Assembly (NCBI GenBank): GCA_930633525.1
Contig: CAKNFP010000003.1
Location: forward strand, 62,001 to 126,000
Origin: Hyphomicrobiales bacterium
GTDB lineage: Bacteria; Pseudomonadota; Alphaproteobacteria; Rhizobiales; Beijerinckiaceae
DNA: 64,000 bases
Reading direction: 5' to 3'
The notes under the pieces are model-generated. The model was not told the DNA's origin. It ran no database searches and saw only the letters and a program-made list of their open reading frames with translations. The position numbers were made by a program, and so were the translations under genes. Every line of letters begins with the position of its first letter. The stretch's first letter is position 1. Shown here piece after piece: positions 25,605 through 33,839 of this stretch.

Positions 25605-26696
25605 ATGACCCTTCCTCCAATCCGTCTCCCCGATGCCGTCTCGCTGCAAGCCGTGCTCGCTGGCCTCGATCCCGGCTCGGCCGACGCCGACCTTGTCCCC
25701 GCCCTCGCCGCCGCTTTCTCAGGCTTCGACTTCAGCGTCGCCAGGGTCGACGACGATTACTGGCGTGACACCCGATCGGTGATCCGACCGGACGGCACGC
25801 CAATCGGCGAGTTGCGGCCGTGGATGACTGCCGAGCTCGCTAAAGACGGCGGCGACGTCAAGGCGGTCTGGACGCGCCTCAGGGAAACGGACCTGCAGAT
25901 CACCGAGTGGCGCGGCACCAGCACCTTCGTATTCGCGGCGACCGGTCCCGCAGCCGCCGACTACATCCAGATCGCGCTCGGTCGCGAGATCGAGTGGCGC
26001 GCCGGCCCGATCGTCAATCCGGATTACCGGCCCTGGGGTGAGCAGGAATTGCTCGACCCGAGCTGGCCTCGCCGGGATCCCCTGCCCGACACTGACCGAC
26101 TCGCCGGTCCGATCTACCGCCTCCTCGACCGCGCCGGCGGCGCGTTCATTCACGTCCGCAGCTTCCTCGATCGCTGCGGCCGCGTCGAGCGGGAGAAGCG
26201 CGAAGCTAGGCGACCCGAGCTGGAGCGGCGCGTCACTCGCGAGGTCGGGCCTGGCGGAACGCGAGAGACGCCGTTCCTCGACGCAGTCCCGGACTATTTC
26301 GAGTTCGTACCGCGCGAGCTGCGGTTCTTCCGGGACTGGGAGGCCTCGAGCGCCGGGTCGCACCGCGTCTTCGCGCATTGGGCGCTCGACGTTCGCGACT
26401 ACACCTACAAGGGCGAACGCGAAGTCGGCTTCATCCCCCGGCCGCTGAGGATGCCGAAAGAGCGCCTGCTGATGACGCCAGAGACCTCGGTCCACCAGCT
26501 TATGGACCGGATCGAGGCTCTCGATCGTGAAGTCGACCTGCCCTTCGGCTGGTTCTTCCTGATGACCCACGGCCACTGGGTTGAACCCGATGTCGGTCTC
26601 GCGATCGCCGAAGGACTAAAGGCGCAGCGCGTGCGCCTGCCCGACCCCGACGCCGCCGTGCTGCTGCGCTGGGCCGAGCGGACCTACGGATTCTGA
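25605..26696 (+). CDS. conserved-looking hypothetical protein upstream of a recombinase
   Basis: 363 aa, not recognised. Rich in W, F and D, with blocks such as VDDDYWRDTRSV, ITEWRGTSTFVFAATGP, DYFEFVPRELRFFRDWEAS and LPFGWFFLMTHGHWV. Two histidines in GHWV and AHWALDVRDY might bind metal, but no family fits. No signal peptide or membrane helix. It ends 9 bases before the recombinase ATG, so the two are probably co-transcribed. Confidence 0.7.
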   Translation: MTLPPIRLPDAVSLQAVLAGLDPGSADADLVPALAAAFSGFDFSVARVDDDYWRDTRSVIRPDGTPIGELRPWMTAELAKDGGDVKAVWTRLRETDLQITEWRGTSTFVFAATGPAAADYIQIALGREIEWRAGPIVNPDYRPWGEQELLDPSWPRRDPLPDTDRLAGPIYRLLDRAGGAFIHVRSFLDRCGRVEREKREARRPELERRVTREVGPGGTRETPFLDAVPDYFEFVPRELRFFRDWEASSAGSHRVFAHWALDVRDYTYKGEREVGFIPRPLRMPKERLLMTPETSVHQLMDRIEALDREVDLPFGWFFLMTHGHWVEPDVGLAIAEGLKAQRVRLPDPDAAVLLRWAERTYGF

Positions 26697-26705
26697 GGCC
26701 CCGGC

Positions 26706-27878
26706 ATGGACGACATCGTCAAAGGCCAATCCCTCGACGCTGAGTCCCGGCGCGCCCTTGAACTCGACACGCTGTCGGCCATCCTGCCGATGGACCGACG
26801 CGACCGGCTGGCTCAGCTCCTCACCGACGACGACGTCGCGACACTCAAGCACCTCGCGCGCGAAGGCATGGGCGAGAACAGCCTGCGGGCTCTGGCTTCC
26901 GACCTGGCCTACCTCGAAGGCTGGGCGGCCGCCGCCACGGGCGAGCCGCTGCCGTGGCCGGCAACGGAAGCGCTGGCGCTGAAGTTCGTCGCGCATCATT
27001 TGTGGGACCCTGCAAAGCGCGCGGGCGATCCGCGGCACGGCATGCCGGCCAACGTCGCAGCCGAACTGCACGCCGAGGGCCTGTTACGAAGTGACGGGCC
27101 GCATGCGCCGAATACGGTGAAGCGGCGCCTGGCGAGTTGGGGCACGCTGCATCGCTGGAAGGGGATCGAGAGTCCGCTCAGCGCGCCAAGCGTGCGCTCG
27201 GCCGTGCGACTGGCGGTGCGCGCTTCGCCGCGGCCGCGGCGCCGCAAGAGCAAGCGGGCCGTGACGCGAGACTTCCTGGACCGGCTGGCGGCGACCTGTA
27301 CGACGGAGCGATTGGCCGACACGCGCGACCTCGCGATCCTGCTGCTGGCCTTCGCCTCCGGCGGGCGCCGGCGCAGCGAGGTGGCGGGGCTGCGGCTCGA
27401 GCAGCTGAGCGATGAGCCAGCGGTGCCGCTCGATCCGACGGCCCCGAGGTCGCCAACGTTGCCGTGCGTCTCGATTCAACTCGGCCGTACCAAGACCAGC
27501 GACGCCGACGACGAGGGCAGGGTATTCCTGGTCGGACCGCCGGTCGAGGCGCTCAGGGAGTGGCTCGAGCGGTCCGGCATCCGGAAGGGGCCGATCTTCC
27601 GGGCGATCGATCGCTGGGAGGCACTTGAGGAGCGCGCACTGACACCGCAGTCTATCAACCTGATCGTTAAGCGTCGGTGCGCGATGGCCGGCCTTGATCC
27701 GAAGGAATTCGCCGCCCATGGCCTTCGGTCGGGGTATCTCACCGAGGCGGCGCGGCAAGGTGTGGCGTTGCCGGAGGCGATGCAACAGTCGCAGCACCGG
27801 TCGGTCCAGCAAGCGGCGAGCTACTACAACGAGGCGGAGCGCGCGCAGGGGAGGGCGGCGCGCCTCCTGATGAGGTGA
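26706..27878 (+). CDS. tyrosine recombinase
   Basis: 390 aa. N-terminal SAM-like domain (MGENSLRALASDLAYLEGWA). Catalytic residues: R in FASGGRRRSEVAGLRL, K in LGRTKTSDADDEGRVFL, H-x-x-R in AAHGLRSGYLTEA, H in MQQSQHRSVQQA and Y in ASYYNEAER. Complete and likely active. It differs strongly from the recombinase at 19119, so the region carries two independent recombination modules. It lies 20 bp before the first parS site and 208 bp before repA; an enzyme resolving plasmid multimers would be one plausible role. Confidence 0.9.
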   Translation: MDDIVKGQSLDAESRRALELDTLSAILPMDRRDRLAQLLTDDDVATLKHLAREGMGENSLRALASDLAYLEGWAAAATGEPLPWPATEALALKFVAHHLWDPAKRAGDPRHGMPANVAAELHAEGLLRSDGPHAPNTVKRRLASWGTLHRWKGIESPLSAPSVRSAVRLAVRASPRPRRRKSKRAVTRDFLDRLAATCTTERLADTRDLAILLLAFASGGRRRSEVAGLRLEQLSDEPAVPLDPTAPRSPTLPCVSIQLGRTKTSDADDEGRVFLVGPPVEALREWLERSGIRKGPIFRAIDRWEALEERALTPQSINLIVKRRCAMAGLDPKEFAAHGLRSGYLTEAARQGVALPEAMQQSQHRSVQQAASYYNEAERAQGRAARLLMR

Positions 27879-27898
27879 CGGGAGGGGCCGAGAGCCGT

Positions 27899-27914
27899 GT
27901 TGTCAGCAGACAAC
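27899..27914. promoter_or_regulatory. parS: parS site 1 (RepB-binding palindrome)
   Basis: GTTGTCAGCAGACAAC fits the repABC parS consensus GTTNNCNGCNGNNAAC exactly and extends to an 18-bp near-palindrome. It lies 173 bp upstream of repA. Confidence 0.85.
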
Positions 27915-27936
27915 ATCGGGAGTGCGGCCCCGAAAT

Positions 27937-27952
27937 GTTGTCAGCAGACAAC
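27937..27952. promoter_or_regulatory. parS: parS site 2 (RepB-binding palindrome)
   Basis: Second GTTGTCAGCAGACAAC, flanked by AT on both sides, 38 bp from site 1 centre to centre. Two adjacent sites near the repA promoter would let RepB both nucleate partition complexes and repress the operon. Confidence 0.85.
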
Positions 27953-28086
27953 ATGCCGGGCGTTCCGCTCGGTTCTCGGTGCGTTTACTTTTCATTAACC
28001 CTTAAACGCTTGCGGCGACTCGGGAATCGTGTCTTTCTTGAGACGGAAAACTGCCGTCTGACGCAGACAAACCGTCTTGAGATCGC

Positions 28087-29301
28087 ATGACGACCCTAGA
28101 GGAAGCCAAACTGCCGCCGACCGAGACCGCCAGCGGGCGGATCACCCGCCATGCCGGCATCCTCTCCGGCCAGCTCCGCTCGCTCGGAACGGCGCTCTTT
28201 CCTCCCGCCGCGAGCAAGTCGCTCCGCTCCTTTAGCTCAGGCGAAGTCGCGAAGATAGTCCGCGTCTCCGACGGCTACCTTCGCCAGCTGTCCCTCGACG
28301 GGCTTGGCCCAAGCCCCGTCATCGGCCACGGCGGACGCAGGTCATACACCCTGGCACAGATCAACGAGCTGCGCGCCTATCTCGCCCAGGCTCGGCCGCG
28401 GGAGGCGTTGGATTTCTTTCCTCGACGGCGCGATGGCGAGAAGCTCCAGATTATCACCGTCGCCAACTTCAAGGGCGGCTCGGCAAAGACCACGACCGCT
28501 CTGTACCTCGCGCAGTACCTCGCGCTCTCGGGATTACGGGTCCTCGCGATCGACCTCGACCCGCAGGCTTCCCTCTCCGCGATGTTCGGCTACCAGCCAG
28601 AATTCGACATCGGGCAGAATGAGACGATCTACGGCGCCATCCGATACGATGACCAACGCAGGCCCATGCGCGAGGTCGTGCGGCCAACTTACTTCGACGG
28701 AATTGGCCTGGTCCCCGGCAATCTCGAACTCATGGAGTTCGAACACCACACGCCACGCGCGATGATCGAACGCCGCGAACGGGGTCATGACCTGTTCTTC
28801 CGCCGCGTCGCGACTGCCATCGACCAGGTCGCGGACGACTACGACGTCGTCGTCATCGACTGCCCGCCCCAACTCGGCTACCTGACCATGGGCGCGCTGA
28901 ACGCTGCTACGGCCATGCTCGTGACCATCCATCCCCAAATGGTGGATGTCGCCTCAATGAGCCAGTTTCTCCTGATGACGTCTGACTTGATGTCGGTGAT
29001 CGAGGAAGCCGGTGGCCGGCTCGATCATGATTTCATTCGCTACGTCATCACGCGCCACGACCCGAACGACGTTCCCGAAGCTCAAATCGTCGCCCTGCTG
29101 CGAAACCTTTTCGGCTCCGACGTGCTGCAGGCAACCGTCTGGAAGTCGACGGCGATCGCGAACGCCGGTCTGACGAAACAATCGCTCTACGAACTCGATC
29201 GCGGGTCGGTCGGACGCGGCGCGTACGACAGGGCACTGGAGTCGGTCGACGCCGTCAACGCCGAGATCGCGCAGCTCACCAGGAAGGTGTGGGGCCGATG
29301 A
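28087..29301 (+). CDS. repA: plasmid partitioning protein RepA (ParA-type ATPase)
   Basis: 404 aa. An N-terminal HTH-type region (FSSGEVAKIVRVSDGYLRQL) binds the operator. A deviant Walker A motif, FKGGSAKTTTA, starts near residue 128; then LRVLAIDLDPQASLSAMFGY and VVVIDCPPQLGYLTM. Length and motifs are those of repABC RepA. It drives plasmid segregation and represses its own operon. The stop overlaps the repB ATG (ATGA). First gene of the repABC operon. Confidence 0.95.
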   Translation: MTTLEEAKLPPTETASGRITRHAGILSGQLRSLGTALFPPAASKSLRSFSSGEVAKIVRVSDGYLRQLSLDGLGPSPVIGHGGRRSYTLAQINELRAYLAQARPREALDFFPRRRDGEKLQIITVANFKGGSAKTTTALYLAQYLALSGLRVLAIDLDPQASLSAMFGYQPEFDIGQNETIYGAIRYDDQRRPMREVVRPTYFDGIGLVPGNLELMEFEHHTPRAMIERRERGHDLFFRRVATAIDQVADDYDVVVIDCPPQLGYLTMGALNAATAMLVTIHPQMVDVASMSQFLLMTSDLMSVIEEAGGRLDHDFIRYVITRHDPNDVPEAQIVALLRNLFGSDVLQATVWKSTAIANAGLTKQSLYELDRGSVGRGAYDRALESVDAVNAEIAQLTRKVWGR

Positions 29302-30320
29302 GCAAGCGCACCGACACGATCAAGAACCTCTTCACCGCACCCCCGGCGCCCGCGTTGTCCGCTGACAACAATCTCCCGGCGGCGCCAACGCGTGTCTCCT
29401 CCGGAGCCGTCCGCTCGCTCAAGGATTCCTTCTCAGAGGTCGAGCGAGAGAACCAGGAGCTGCGCGACAAAATCGCGGCAGGCGGGATGATCATCGAGAT
29501 CGACGCCGAGCTCGTCGATCCGTCACCGGTCAGCGACCGATTCCGTGACGACGACACCACCACCTACGAGCTTCTGAAGCAGTCGATCGCGCAGCGAGGG
29601 CAAGAAGTCCCAGTGCTGGTGCGTGAGCACCCGACAACACGCGGCCGATACCAAAGCGCTTACGGCCATCGCAGAGTCCGGATCGCCCGCGAGCTCGGAA
29701 TACCCGTGCGGGCAATCTTGAAGGAATTGAGCGACGAAGCACTCGTGGTCGCCCAAGGCCTGGAAAACGCGCCACGCGAAGACCTGAGCTTCATCGAGCG
29801 CGCGATCTTTGCGGTGCACATCGAAGACGCCGGCCACAAGCGATCCGTCGTCCAGGACGCACTCGCGATCGACAGGGCGGAAGCCTCGAAACTGATTGCG
29901 GTCGCTAACGCAATCCCACGCGACATCATCGACGCAATCGGCAAGGCCCCGAAAATCGGACGCGGCCGATGGCAGACACTCGCCGACATGCTCGCGGACG
30001 GCTCGGCGGTCAAACGGACCAGAGCGGCGATCAGCGATGGAGCGTTCGCATCCGGGGATTCAGACAGCAGATTTCTTGCCGCGTTCAACGCGGCCGCCCG
30101 GCGCACCGAGTCCGACGCTGCGAAGAAGCCTCGATCCAGACCCGTCGTCGCTCACGACGGGCAGCGCATCGCCCAAGTCCAGCGAGCCGACCGCGCCCTC
30201 AAACTCTCTATCGACAAGAAGGTGCCTGCTGAGTTCGCAGACTTTCTGGTCAAGCAACTCCCAGACCTGTTCGATGCCTTCACCAAATCGGGCAGGGCGA
30301 AGGAGAGCGACGAGGCGTAG
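29298..30320 (+). CDS. repB: plasmid partitioning protein RepB (ParB-type)
   Basis: 340 aa from the ATG at 29298. The N-terminal motif MSKRTDTIKNLFT is the RepB family signature that contacts RepA. The ParB/Srx domain follows: LLKQSIAQRGQEVPVLVREHP, then YQSAYGHRRVRIARELG and LENAPREDLSFIERA (the ENxxRxDLS box); the HTH (KRSVVQDALAIDRAEASKL) binds parS. A parS-type palindrome lies inside its own 5' coding end (29354). Confidence 0.95.
   Translation: MSKRTDTIKNLFTAPPAPALSADNNLPAAPTRVSSGAVRSLKDSFSEVERENQELRDKIAAGGMIIEIDAELVDPSPVSDRFRDDDTTTYELLKQSIAQRGQEVPVLVREHPTTRGRYQSAYGHRRVRIARELGIPVRAILKELSDEALVVAQGLENAPREDLSFIERAIFAVHIEDAGHKRSVVQDALAIDRAEASKLIAVANAIPRDIIDAIGKAPKIGRGRWQTLADMLADGSAVKRTRAAISDGAFASGDSDSRFLAAFNAAARRTESDAAKKPRSRPVVAHDGQRIAQVQRADRALKLSIDKKVPAEFADFLVKQLPDLFDAFTKSGRAKESDEA
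29354..29369. promoter_or_regulatory. parS: parS site 3, inside repB
   Basis: GTTGTCCGCTGACAAC matches GTTNNCNGCNGNNAAC and sits about 57 bases into repB, encoding ALSADNN. A third RepB-binding site within the operon. Confidence 0.75.
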
Positions 30321-30361
30321 GCGCCTCACCCGTCAACCGCGAACCAGGAGCAGCACGGCAA

Positions 30362-30415
30362 AAGAAAAAGGCCCCCGAAACGGAGTTCCGGAAGCCCTTC
30401 TCTAGTTGTTTGGCG
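30362..30415 (-). ncRNA. counter-transcribed RNA of repABC (incompatibility RNA)
   Basis: In the 196-bp repB-repC spacer the minus strand has a promoter (-35 TTGACT at 30445-30450, 17-bp spacer, -10 GATTCT at 30422-30427) and a strong intrinsic terminator hairpin (30371-30398) followed by TTTTTCTTTT. This predicts an RNA of about 54 nt, the known size of repABC ctRNAs, which pair with the repC leader and block RepC synthesis. Start and end are estimates of a few bases. Confidence 0.85.
30371..30398 (-). terminator. intrinsic terminator of the repABC ctRNA
   Basis: On the minus strand GGCTTCCGGAAC pairs with the following GTTTCGGGGGCC (12 bp, including G-T pairs, 3-base loop), then TTTTTC. 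Confidence 0.8.
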
Positions 30416-30421
30416 ACACTG

Positions 30422-30450
30422 AGAATCACACTTCCGCGAATCGCAGTCAA
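30422..30450 (-). promoter_or_regulatory. promoter of the repABC ctRNA
   Basis: TTGACT, 17 bases, GATTCT on the minus strand; predicted start near 30415, 102 bases before the repC ATG on the opposite strand. Confidence 0.75.
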
Positions 30451-30516
30451 GAGTCACGTCGCGATTTTTTCGCCGTTTCGGCGAGCAGATTTCCTTTGCC
30501 CGCATGAGGGCAAGAC

Positions 30517-31749
30517 ATGGAACCACACACACCGACGACGCCCTTCGGGCGGCGATCGCTGACGCTCGCCCACGTGGCAACGCAGATCGCCGCATCATCG
30601 CGGCCGCCCGAGAAGGTCGTACACAAGTGGAAGATCTTCCAGGCGATCTGCCGGGCGCGGCCGAGCCTCGGCGTGACGGAGCGCGCGCTCTCGGTCCTGA
30701 ACGCGCTTCTCACGTTCCACCCCGAGACCGCGTTGACGGGCGAGGACGACCTCGTCGTCTTCCCGTCGAACCAACTCCTTTCGCTCCGCGCGCACGGCAT
30801 GCCGGCGTCGACGCTGCGACGCCACCTCGCGGTGCTGGTCGACGCCGGACTGATCGTCCGCCGCGACAGCCCCAACGGCAAGCGCTACGCGCGCAAGGGC
30901 GCATCGGGCGAGATCGAGCTGGCGTTCGGCTTCGACCTCTCGCCGCTCGTCGTCCGCTCAGAGGAGTTCGAGGGCCTGGCGGCGGCCGTGGAGGCCGGAG
31001 CGCGCGCGATCAAGCTCGCACGCGAGCGCATCACGCTGTGCCGGCGCGACATCGCCAAGATGATCGCGACGGGCATCGAGGAGGGCGTTCCGACGCGCAG
31101 GGGAGGGCAGGGGCCTGCGGATTGGGCCGAGGTGCATGCCGGCTTCCGCTCGATCGTCGAGGGGATTCCACGCACAGCGACCCGCATCCAGCTCGAGGCG
31201 GCGGCCGAGGAGCTCTCGCAACTGGCCGACGACGTCCTCAACTTGCTGGAAAGCCATGTCAAAACACAAGATATGAGCGCCAATGAGTCCCGAAGTGAGC
31301 GCCATATACAGAATTCAAATACAGACCCCTTAATTGATCTTGAACCTGGCTTTCGAGGAAGCCGGGCGGCGAGGGCGGTGCCAGAACCTGAAACGCCGAG
31401 GGTTGCCGAGACAGCCTATCCGCTTGGGTTGGTGATGAAGGCTTGCCCCGACATCGCCGACTACGCCAAGGGCGGGATTTCGAATTGGCGGGACCTGCTG
31501 GCGACGGCGGCCGTGGTGCGGTCGATGCTCGGGATCAGCCCCAGCGCCTGGGAGGAGGCGCAAGCCGTGATGGGCGAAATGCAGGCCGCCGTGGTGGTGG
31601 CATGCATCCTCCAGCGCGGCGCGGCCATCCGATCGGCCGGGGGCTATTTGCGCGGCCTAACCGAGAAGGCGAGGGTGGGCGAGTTCTCGCTTGGGCCGAT
31701 CCTGATGTCGCAGGTCAACGCGCAACTGCGCACCAAGCGATCTGCGTGA
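30517..31749 (+). CDS. repC: replication initiator RepC (first copy)
   Basis: 410 aa. HKWKIFQAICRARPSLGVTE, then ALSVLNALLTFHPETALTG, VVFPSNQLLSLRAHGMPAST and RRDSPNGKRYARK are the RepC winged-helix initiator domain. The C-terminal domain (YPLGLVMKACPDIADYAKGG, AVVRSMLGISPSAWEEA, ILQRGAAIRSAGGYLRGL) is also typical. RepC starts replication at an oriV within its own gene; the A+T-richer stretch at about 31258-31340 is the likely spot. Expression is limited by the ctRNA in the repB-repC spacer and by RepA/RepB. Confidence 0.95.
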   Translation: MEPHTPTTPFGRRSLTLAHVATQIAASSRPPEKVVHKWKIFQAICRARPSLGVTERALSVLNALLTFHPETALTGEDDLVVFPSNQLLSLRAHGMPASTLRRHLAVLVDAGLIVRRDSPNGKRYARKGASGEIELAFGFDLSPLVVRSEEFEGLAAAVEAGARAIKLARERITLCRRDIAKMIATGIEEGVPTRRGGQGPADWAEVHAGFRSIVEGIPRTATRIQLEAAAEELSQLADDVLNLLESHVKTQDMSANESRSERHIQNSNTDPLIDLEPGFRGSRAARAVPEPETPRVAETAYPLGLVMKACPDIADYAKGGISNWRDLLATAAVVRSMLGISPSAWEEAQAVMGEMQAAVVVACILQRGAAIRSAGGYLRGLTEKARVGEFSLGPILMSQVNAQLRTKRSA

Positions 31750-32365
31750 GGGCCGTGGCGGTCTTGGGGGAAGCGCGCCCGGCGCCGGCGGGTCGGTTCG
31801 AGGTTCGCGGCGGCGAGGCCGGAATCCCGCGGGCTGGGTTCGGGTCGTGCCCAGGCCGTTTGCGCAGCGGTCCTGCCGTTTCGGTCAGAGCGCATGGCGG
31901 CCGGTCGGTGTTGCTGGTTCGGTTCGATGTGCCGTCGATTGCTGGGATCGCCCCGAAATCCAGCGCGGTGTTTTCTCGCTGCCCACAACGTCCTCGGTCA
32001 ATTGGCGTCGACAACGCGGATCCTTTCCGCCGAATTCTGGCCCGGCGTGGGGCGATGACGGCACGGCGACGACTGCTTGCCTCTCCCCGTCGGGCAGCGC
32101 TCTCGGTTGCATGGCTGGATTCCTATGGCCGTCGTCGGCACGGCGGCCCCTCCGCCCGAGAATTTTCCCCTGCCGCCACCCGCGAGCGGGGCCCGGCGGC
32201 ATTCCTCGCGCACGCGCCTGCGGCGCCAAAATTCACGGCCTCATGGGGCGCAGCGCTGCGCTCGCCCTCCGCCCGCGTCTCGCGGGCTCCGGCTCTGTGC
32301 CGTCTTCCCGGCCATGACGGATCGCCATCGCAACGGGGCGCAGCCCCACAAGATGGAGAAAGACT
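31750..32365. other. 616-bp noncoding leader before ssb
   Basis: GC-rich spacer between repC and ssb with leader-motif copy 3 and many short inverted repeats. It has no convincing coding frame on either strand. A ribosome binding site (GGAGAAAG) lies just before the ssb ATG. Confidence 0.4.
32163..32210 (+). repeat. leader motif, copy 3 (diverged)
   Basis: TTTTCCCCTGCCG and, further on, GGCATTCCTCGCG, matching the two blocks at 20603 and 22383 but without the CAACAA end. It lies about 155-200 bases upstream of ssb. Confidence 0.45.
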
Positions 32366-32698
32366 ATGCGCAACATCGCCGAATTCACCCTCATCGGTCG
32401 CGTCGGGACCATCAAGCAGGTCGGCAAGACAGTCCGCGTCACGGTCTGCGCCAACTACCCCTTCAAGGACAAGGGCGGCGAGTGGAAGGACGACCAGCAC
32501 TGGAACGAGGTGACGATCTTCACCAAGTCGATCCAGGACTACGTGAACGAGCACGTCAGCAAGGGCGACCTGGTGCACGTGCGCGGCCGGGTTCGGCAGA
32601 ACAGCTACGAGCGCGACGGCCAGCGGATCTACACCGTCGACCTGATCGGCCTCGAGTTCGGCCGGCTCGCCCAGGCCGCCGAGCGGTCCGCCGCCTAA
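32366..32698 (+). CDS. ssb: single-stranded DNA-binding protein
   Basis: 110 aa with one OB fold: MRNIAEFTLIGRVGTIKQVG, then VTVCANYPFKDKGGEWKDD, HWNEVTIFTKS and KGDLVHVRGRVRQNSYERDG. The acidic C-terminal tip that recruits partners in housekeeping SSB is absent and the protein is short, as in plasmid-encoded SSBs that protect incoming single strands during conjugation. GGAGAAAG precedes the ATG. Confidence 0.9.
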   Translation: MRNIAEFTLIGRVGTIKQVGKTVRVTVCANYPFKDKGGEWKDDQHWNEVTIFTKSIQDYVNEHVSKGDLVHVRGRVRQNSYERDGQRIYTVDLIGLEFGRLAQAAERSAA

Positions 32699-32707
32699 GT
32701 CAGAGAC

Positions 32708-32727
32708 GGGGAGGCGCAAGCCTCCCC
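32708..32727. terminator. bidirectional stem-loop between ssb and HTH gene
   Basis: GGGGAGGC-GCAA-GCCTCCCC, a perfect 8-bp stem with a GNRA-type tetraloop between two convergent genes. No T tract. Confidence 0.55.
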
Positions 32728-32747
32728 AGTCCCTTCCACCTTGAGTG

Positions 32748-33119
32748 TCAGGACGGCAGTTTTCGCGACCGCGTCTGGCGCGCCAGCGCGCGATCCGCGC
32801 GGTTCTTTTTCGCGATCGCCGAGACCAGCTCGTCGTAGTTCACGCCGCTCTTCTTGAGCGCGCGCCGCGCGTCCGAGACGTCGAAGCCCAAGAGCTCGAA
32901 CACGCTCATATTGAGGCTCGACGCGATCCGCTCGATCGTGCGGATGGTCGGATTCCCGATGCCGCGCACCATCGTGTAGTAGGTGTGGCGGGCGAGCCCG
33001 GTCTTGGCCAGGAACGCCTCCGCGCCGCCGTTCTCGATCTCGAGTTGCTGCATTCGAATCGCCAGCATCTCGTTCAGCACCGAGTGATCGAGGGACTGGG
33101 GTTTTCGGACGGGCGACAT
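32748..33119 (-). CDS. XRE-type HTH transcriptional regulator
   Basis: 123 aa from the ATG at 33119. GGAEAFLAKTGLARHTYYTM, then GNPTIRTIERIASSLNMSVFELLG is an XRE helix-turn-helix with the recognition helix near residue 60. The C-terminus is basic (RALARQTRSRKLPS). It is 110 bases downstream of a similar HTH gene in the same direction. Probably controls replication or transfer genes of the backbone; one of the 20-bp motifs (33178) lies in its promoter. Confidence 0.8.
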   Translation of the reverse strand: MSPVRKPQSLDHSVLNEMLAIRMQQLEIENGGAEAFLAKTGLARHTYYTMVRGIGNPTIRTIERIASSLNMSVFELLGFDVSDARRALKKSGVNYDELVSAIAKKNRADRALARQTRSRKLPS

Positions 33120-33177
33120 CTCGGTCGTCTCTGTTGCGCGTGGAATCCGGGAACCATCACCATACCTCTGCATCAAA

Positions 33178-33197
33178 GTCTAGTATATTGGACGTTG
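33178..33197. promoter_or_regulatory. 20-bp backbone motif, site 1
   Basis: GTCTAGTATATTGGACGTTG, 16 of 20 bases shared with the motif at 33604-33623 (reverse orientation). On the minus strand it contains TATACT, a good -10 for the HTH gene starting at 33119. Confidence 0.5.
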
Positions 33198-33229
33198 GTA
33201 AACCGAATTTTCTATTGCACTGACTCGAC

Positions 33230-33526
33230 TTAGCGCACGTCGACCCTGAAATGGCGGGTGTCGCGGCGGGCGTCCTTCCTCAAAAAGGCGATCGGCTCGA
33301 CGCCGGCGCGCTCGGCGATCAGCTCAATGTAGTCGAGGCTCGGGTTCGCCGCTTCGGTCATCAGATGGAAATAGCTCGACCTTGGAATTCCGAGGCGCTC
33401 CGCGAAGGCGCAGCGTGTCAGGCCCATCTCCTTGCGCAGGCGCTCGAGCGCGTCCTGGAAGGCGATGAGCAGTGTGTTGCCATGGGCCGCGTGAGCGGCC
33501 TTCCGGCCGGAAACCTTCGTGTTCAT
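33230..33526 (-). CDS. HTH transcriptional regulator
   Basis: 98 aa from the ATG at 33526. FQDALERLRKEMGLTRCAFAERLG, then IPRSSYFHLMTEAANPSLDYIELIAERAGV is an XRE-like helix-turn-helix. In-frame sequence continues upstream, but MNTKVSGRK is the plausible start. The repC2 promoter and a copy of the 20-bp motif lie in its upstream region, so it may regulate the second replicator. Confidence 0.75.
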   Translation of the reverse strand: MNTKVSGRKAAHAAHGNTLLIAFQDALERLRKEMGLTRCAFAERLGIPRSSYFHLMTEAANPSLDYIELIAERAGVEPIAFLRKDARRDTRHFRVDVR

Positions 33527-33590
33527 CGAGCCGCTCTCGTCCCTTGCTGATCCGAAATCGGCGCTCCTGTGTGTGCGTATAACCCACACA

Positions 33591-33619
33591 TTGGACGGCC
33601 GTCTAACATTCAATATAAT
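33591..33619 (+). promoter_or_regulatory. sigma-70-type promoter for the second repC
   Basis: TTGGAC (33591-33596), 17 bases, TATAAT (33614-33619) on the plus strand, about 220 bases before the repC2 start. The -35 lies at the GGACGGCCGTC palindrome and the -10 is inside the 20-bp motif, so binding at the motif should block it. Confidence 0.65.
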
Positions 33620-33623
33620 AGAC
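33604..33623. promoter_or_regulatory. 20-bp backbone motif, site 2
   Basis: TAACATTCAATATAATAGAC; 18 of 20 bases identical to the site at 36261-36280. It overlaps the -10 of the repC2 promoter and lies upstream of the HTH gene on the other strand. Confidence 0.6.
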
Positions 33624-33657
33624 GGATTCGATTCAACCAACAGGAGCGCGCTCGGAC

Positions 33658-33739
33658 AAAGAAAAACCCGGCAGAGCCGGGTCTCTCAAGAGGGTCAGCG
33701 GGCTGGCGACGCCAATCGCCAGCGGTGCCTCGTAAACGC
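33658..33739 (-). ncRNA. counter-transcribed RNA of the second repC
   Basis: The minus strand has TTGAAC (33769-33774), 17 bases, TAGGAT (33746-33751), and then, near 33666-33682, a terminator hairpin ACCCGGC-TCT-GCCGGGT followed by TTTTTC. Predicted RNA about 80 nt. Its start is 101 bases from the repC2 ATG at 33840, almost the same as for the first repC (102). Ends are estimates. Confidence 0.8.
33666..33682 (-). terminator. intrinsic terminator of the second ctRNA
   Basis: Perfect 7-bp stem ACCCGGC/GCCGGGT with a 3-base loop and a following T tract on the minus strand. Confidence 0.8.
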
Positions 33740-33745
33740 AATAGA

Positions 33746-33774
33746 ATCCTAGCCCGCGTCACCCGACAGTTCAA
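33746..33774 (-). promoter_or_regulatory. promoter of the second ctRNA
   Basis: TTGAAC, 17 bases, TAGGAT read on the minus strand; predicted start near 33739. Confidence 0.7.
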
Positions 33775-33839
33775 GAGACTCGCGCGTGTTCACGCCACGG
33801 TCTTTCTTTGCCACGCGCTCTCGCGAAGAGAGGACGCGA

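Noticed and set aside
26616..27812. Minus-strand frames opposite the recombinase at 26706
   Set aside because: Antisense to a gene with all catalytic residues; no family signal.
19119..27878. tRNA attachment site for the two integrases
   Set aside because: No tRNA-like sequence or long direct repeat could be found near either integrase.
31443..32838. Long plus-strand frames crossing the end of repC, the ssb leader and ssb
   Set aside because: Out of frame with repC and ssb and without motifs; chance openings in GC-rich DNA.
33786..33839. GTG start for the second repC
   Set aside because: The ATG at 33840 has a ribosome binding site and gives the same ctRNA-start distance as the first repC.
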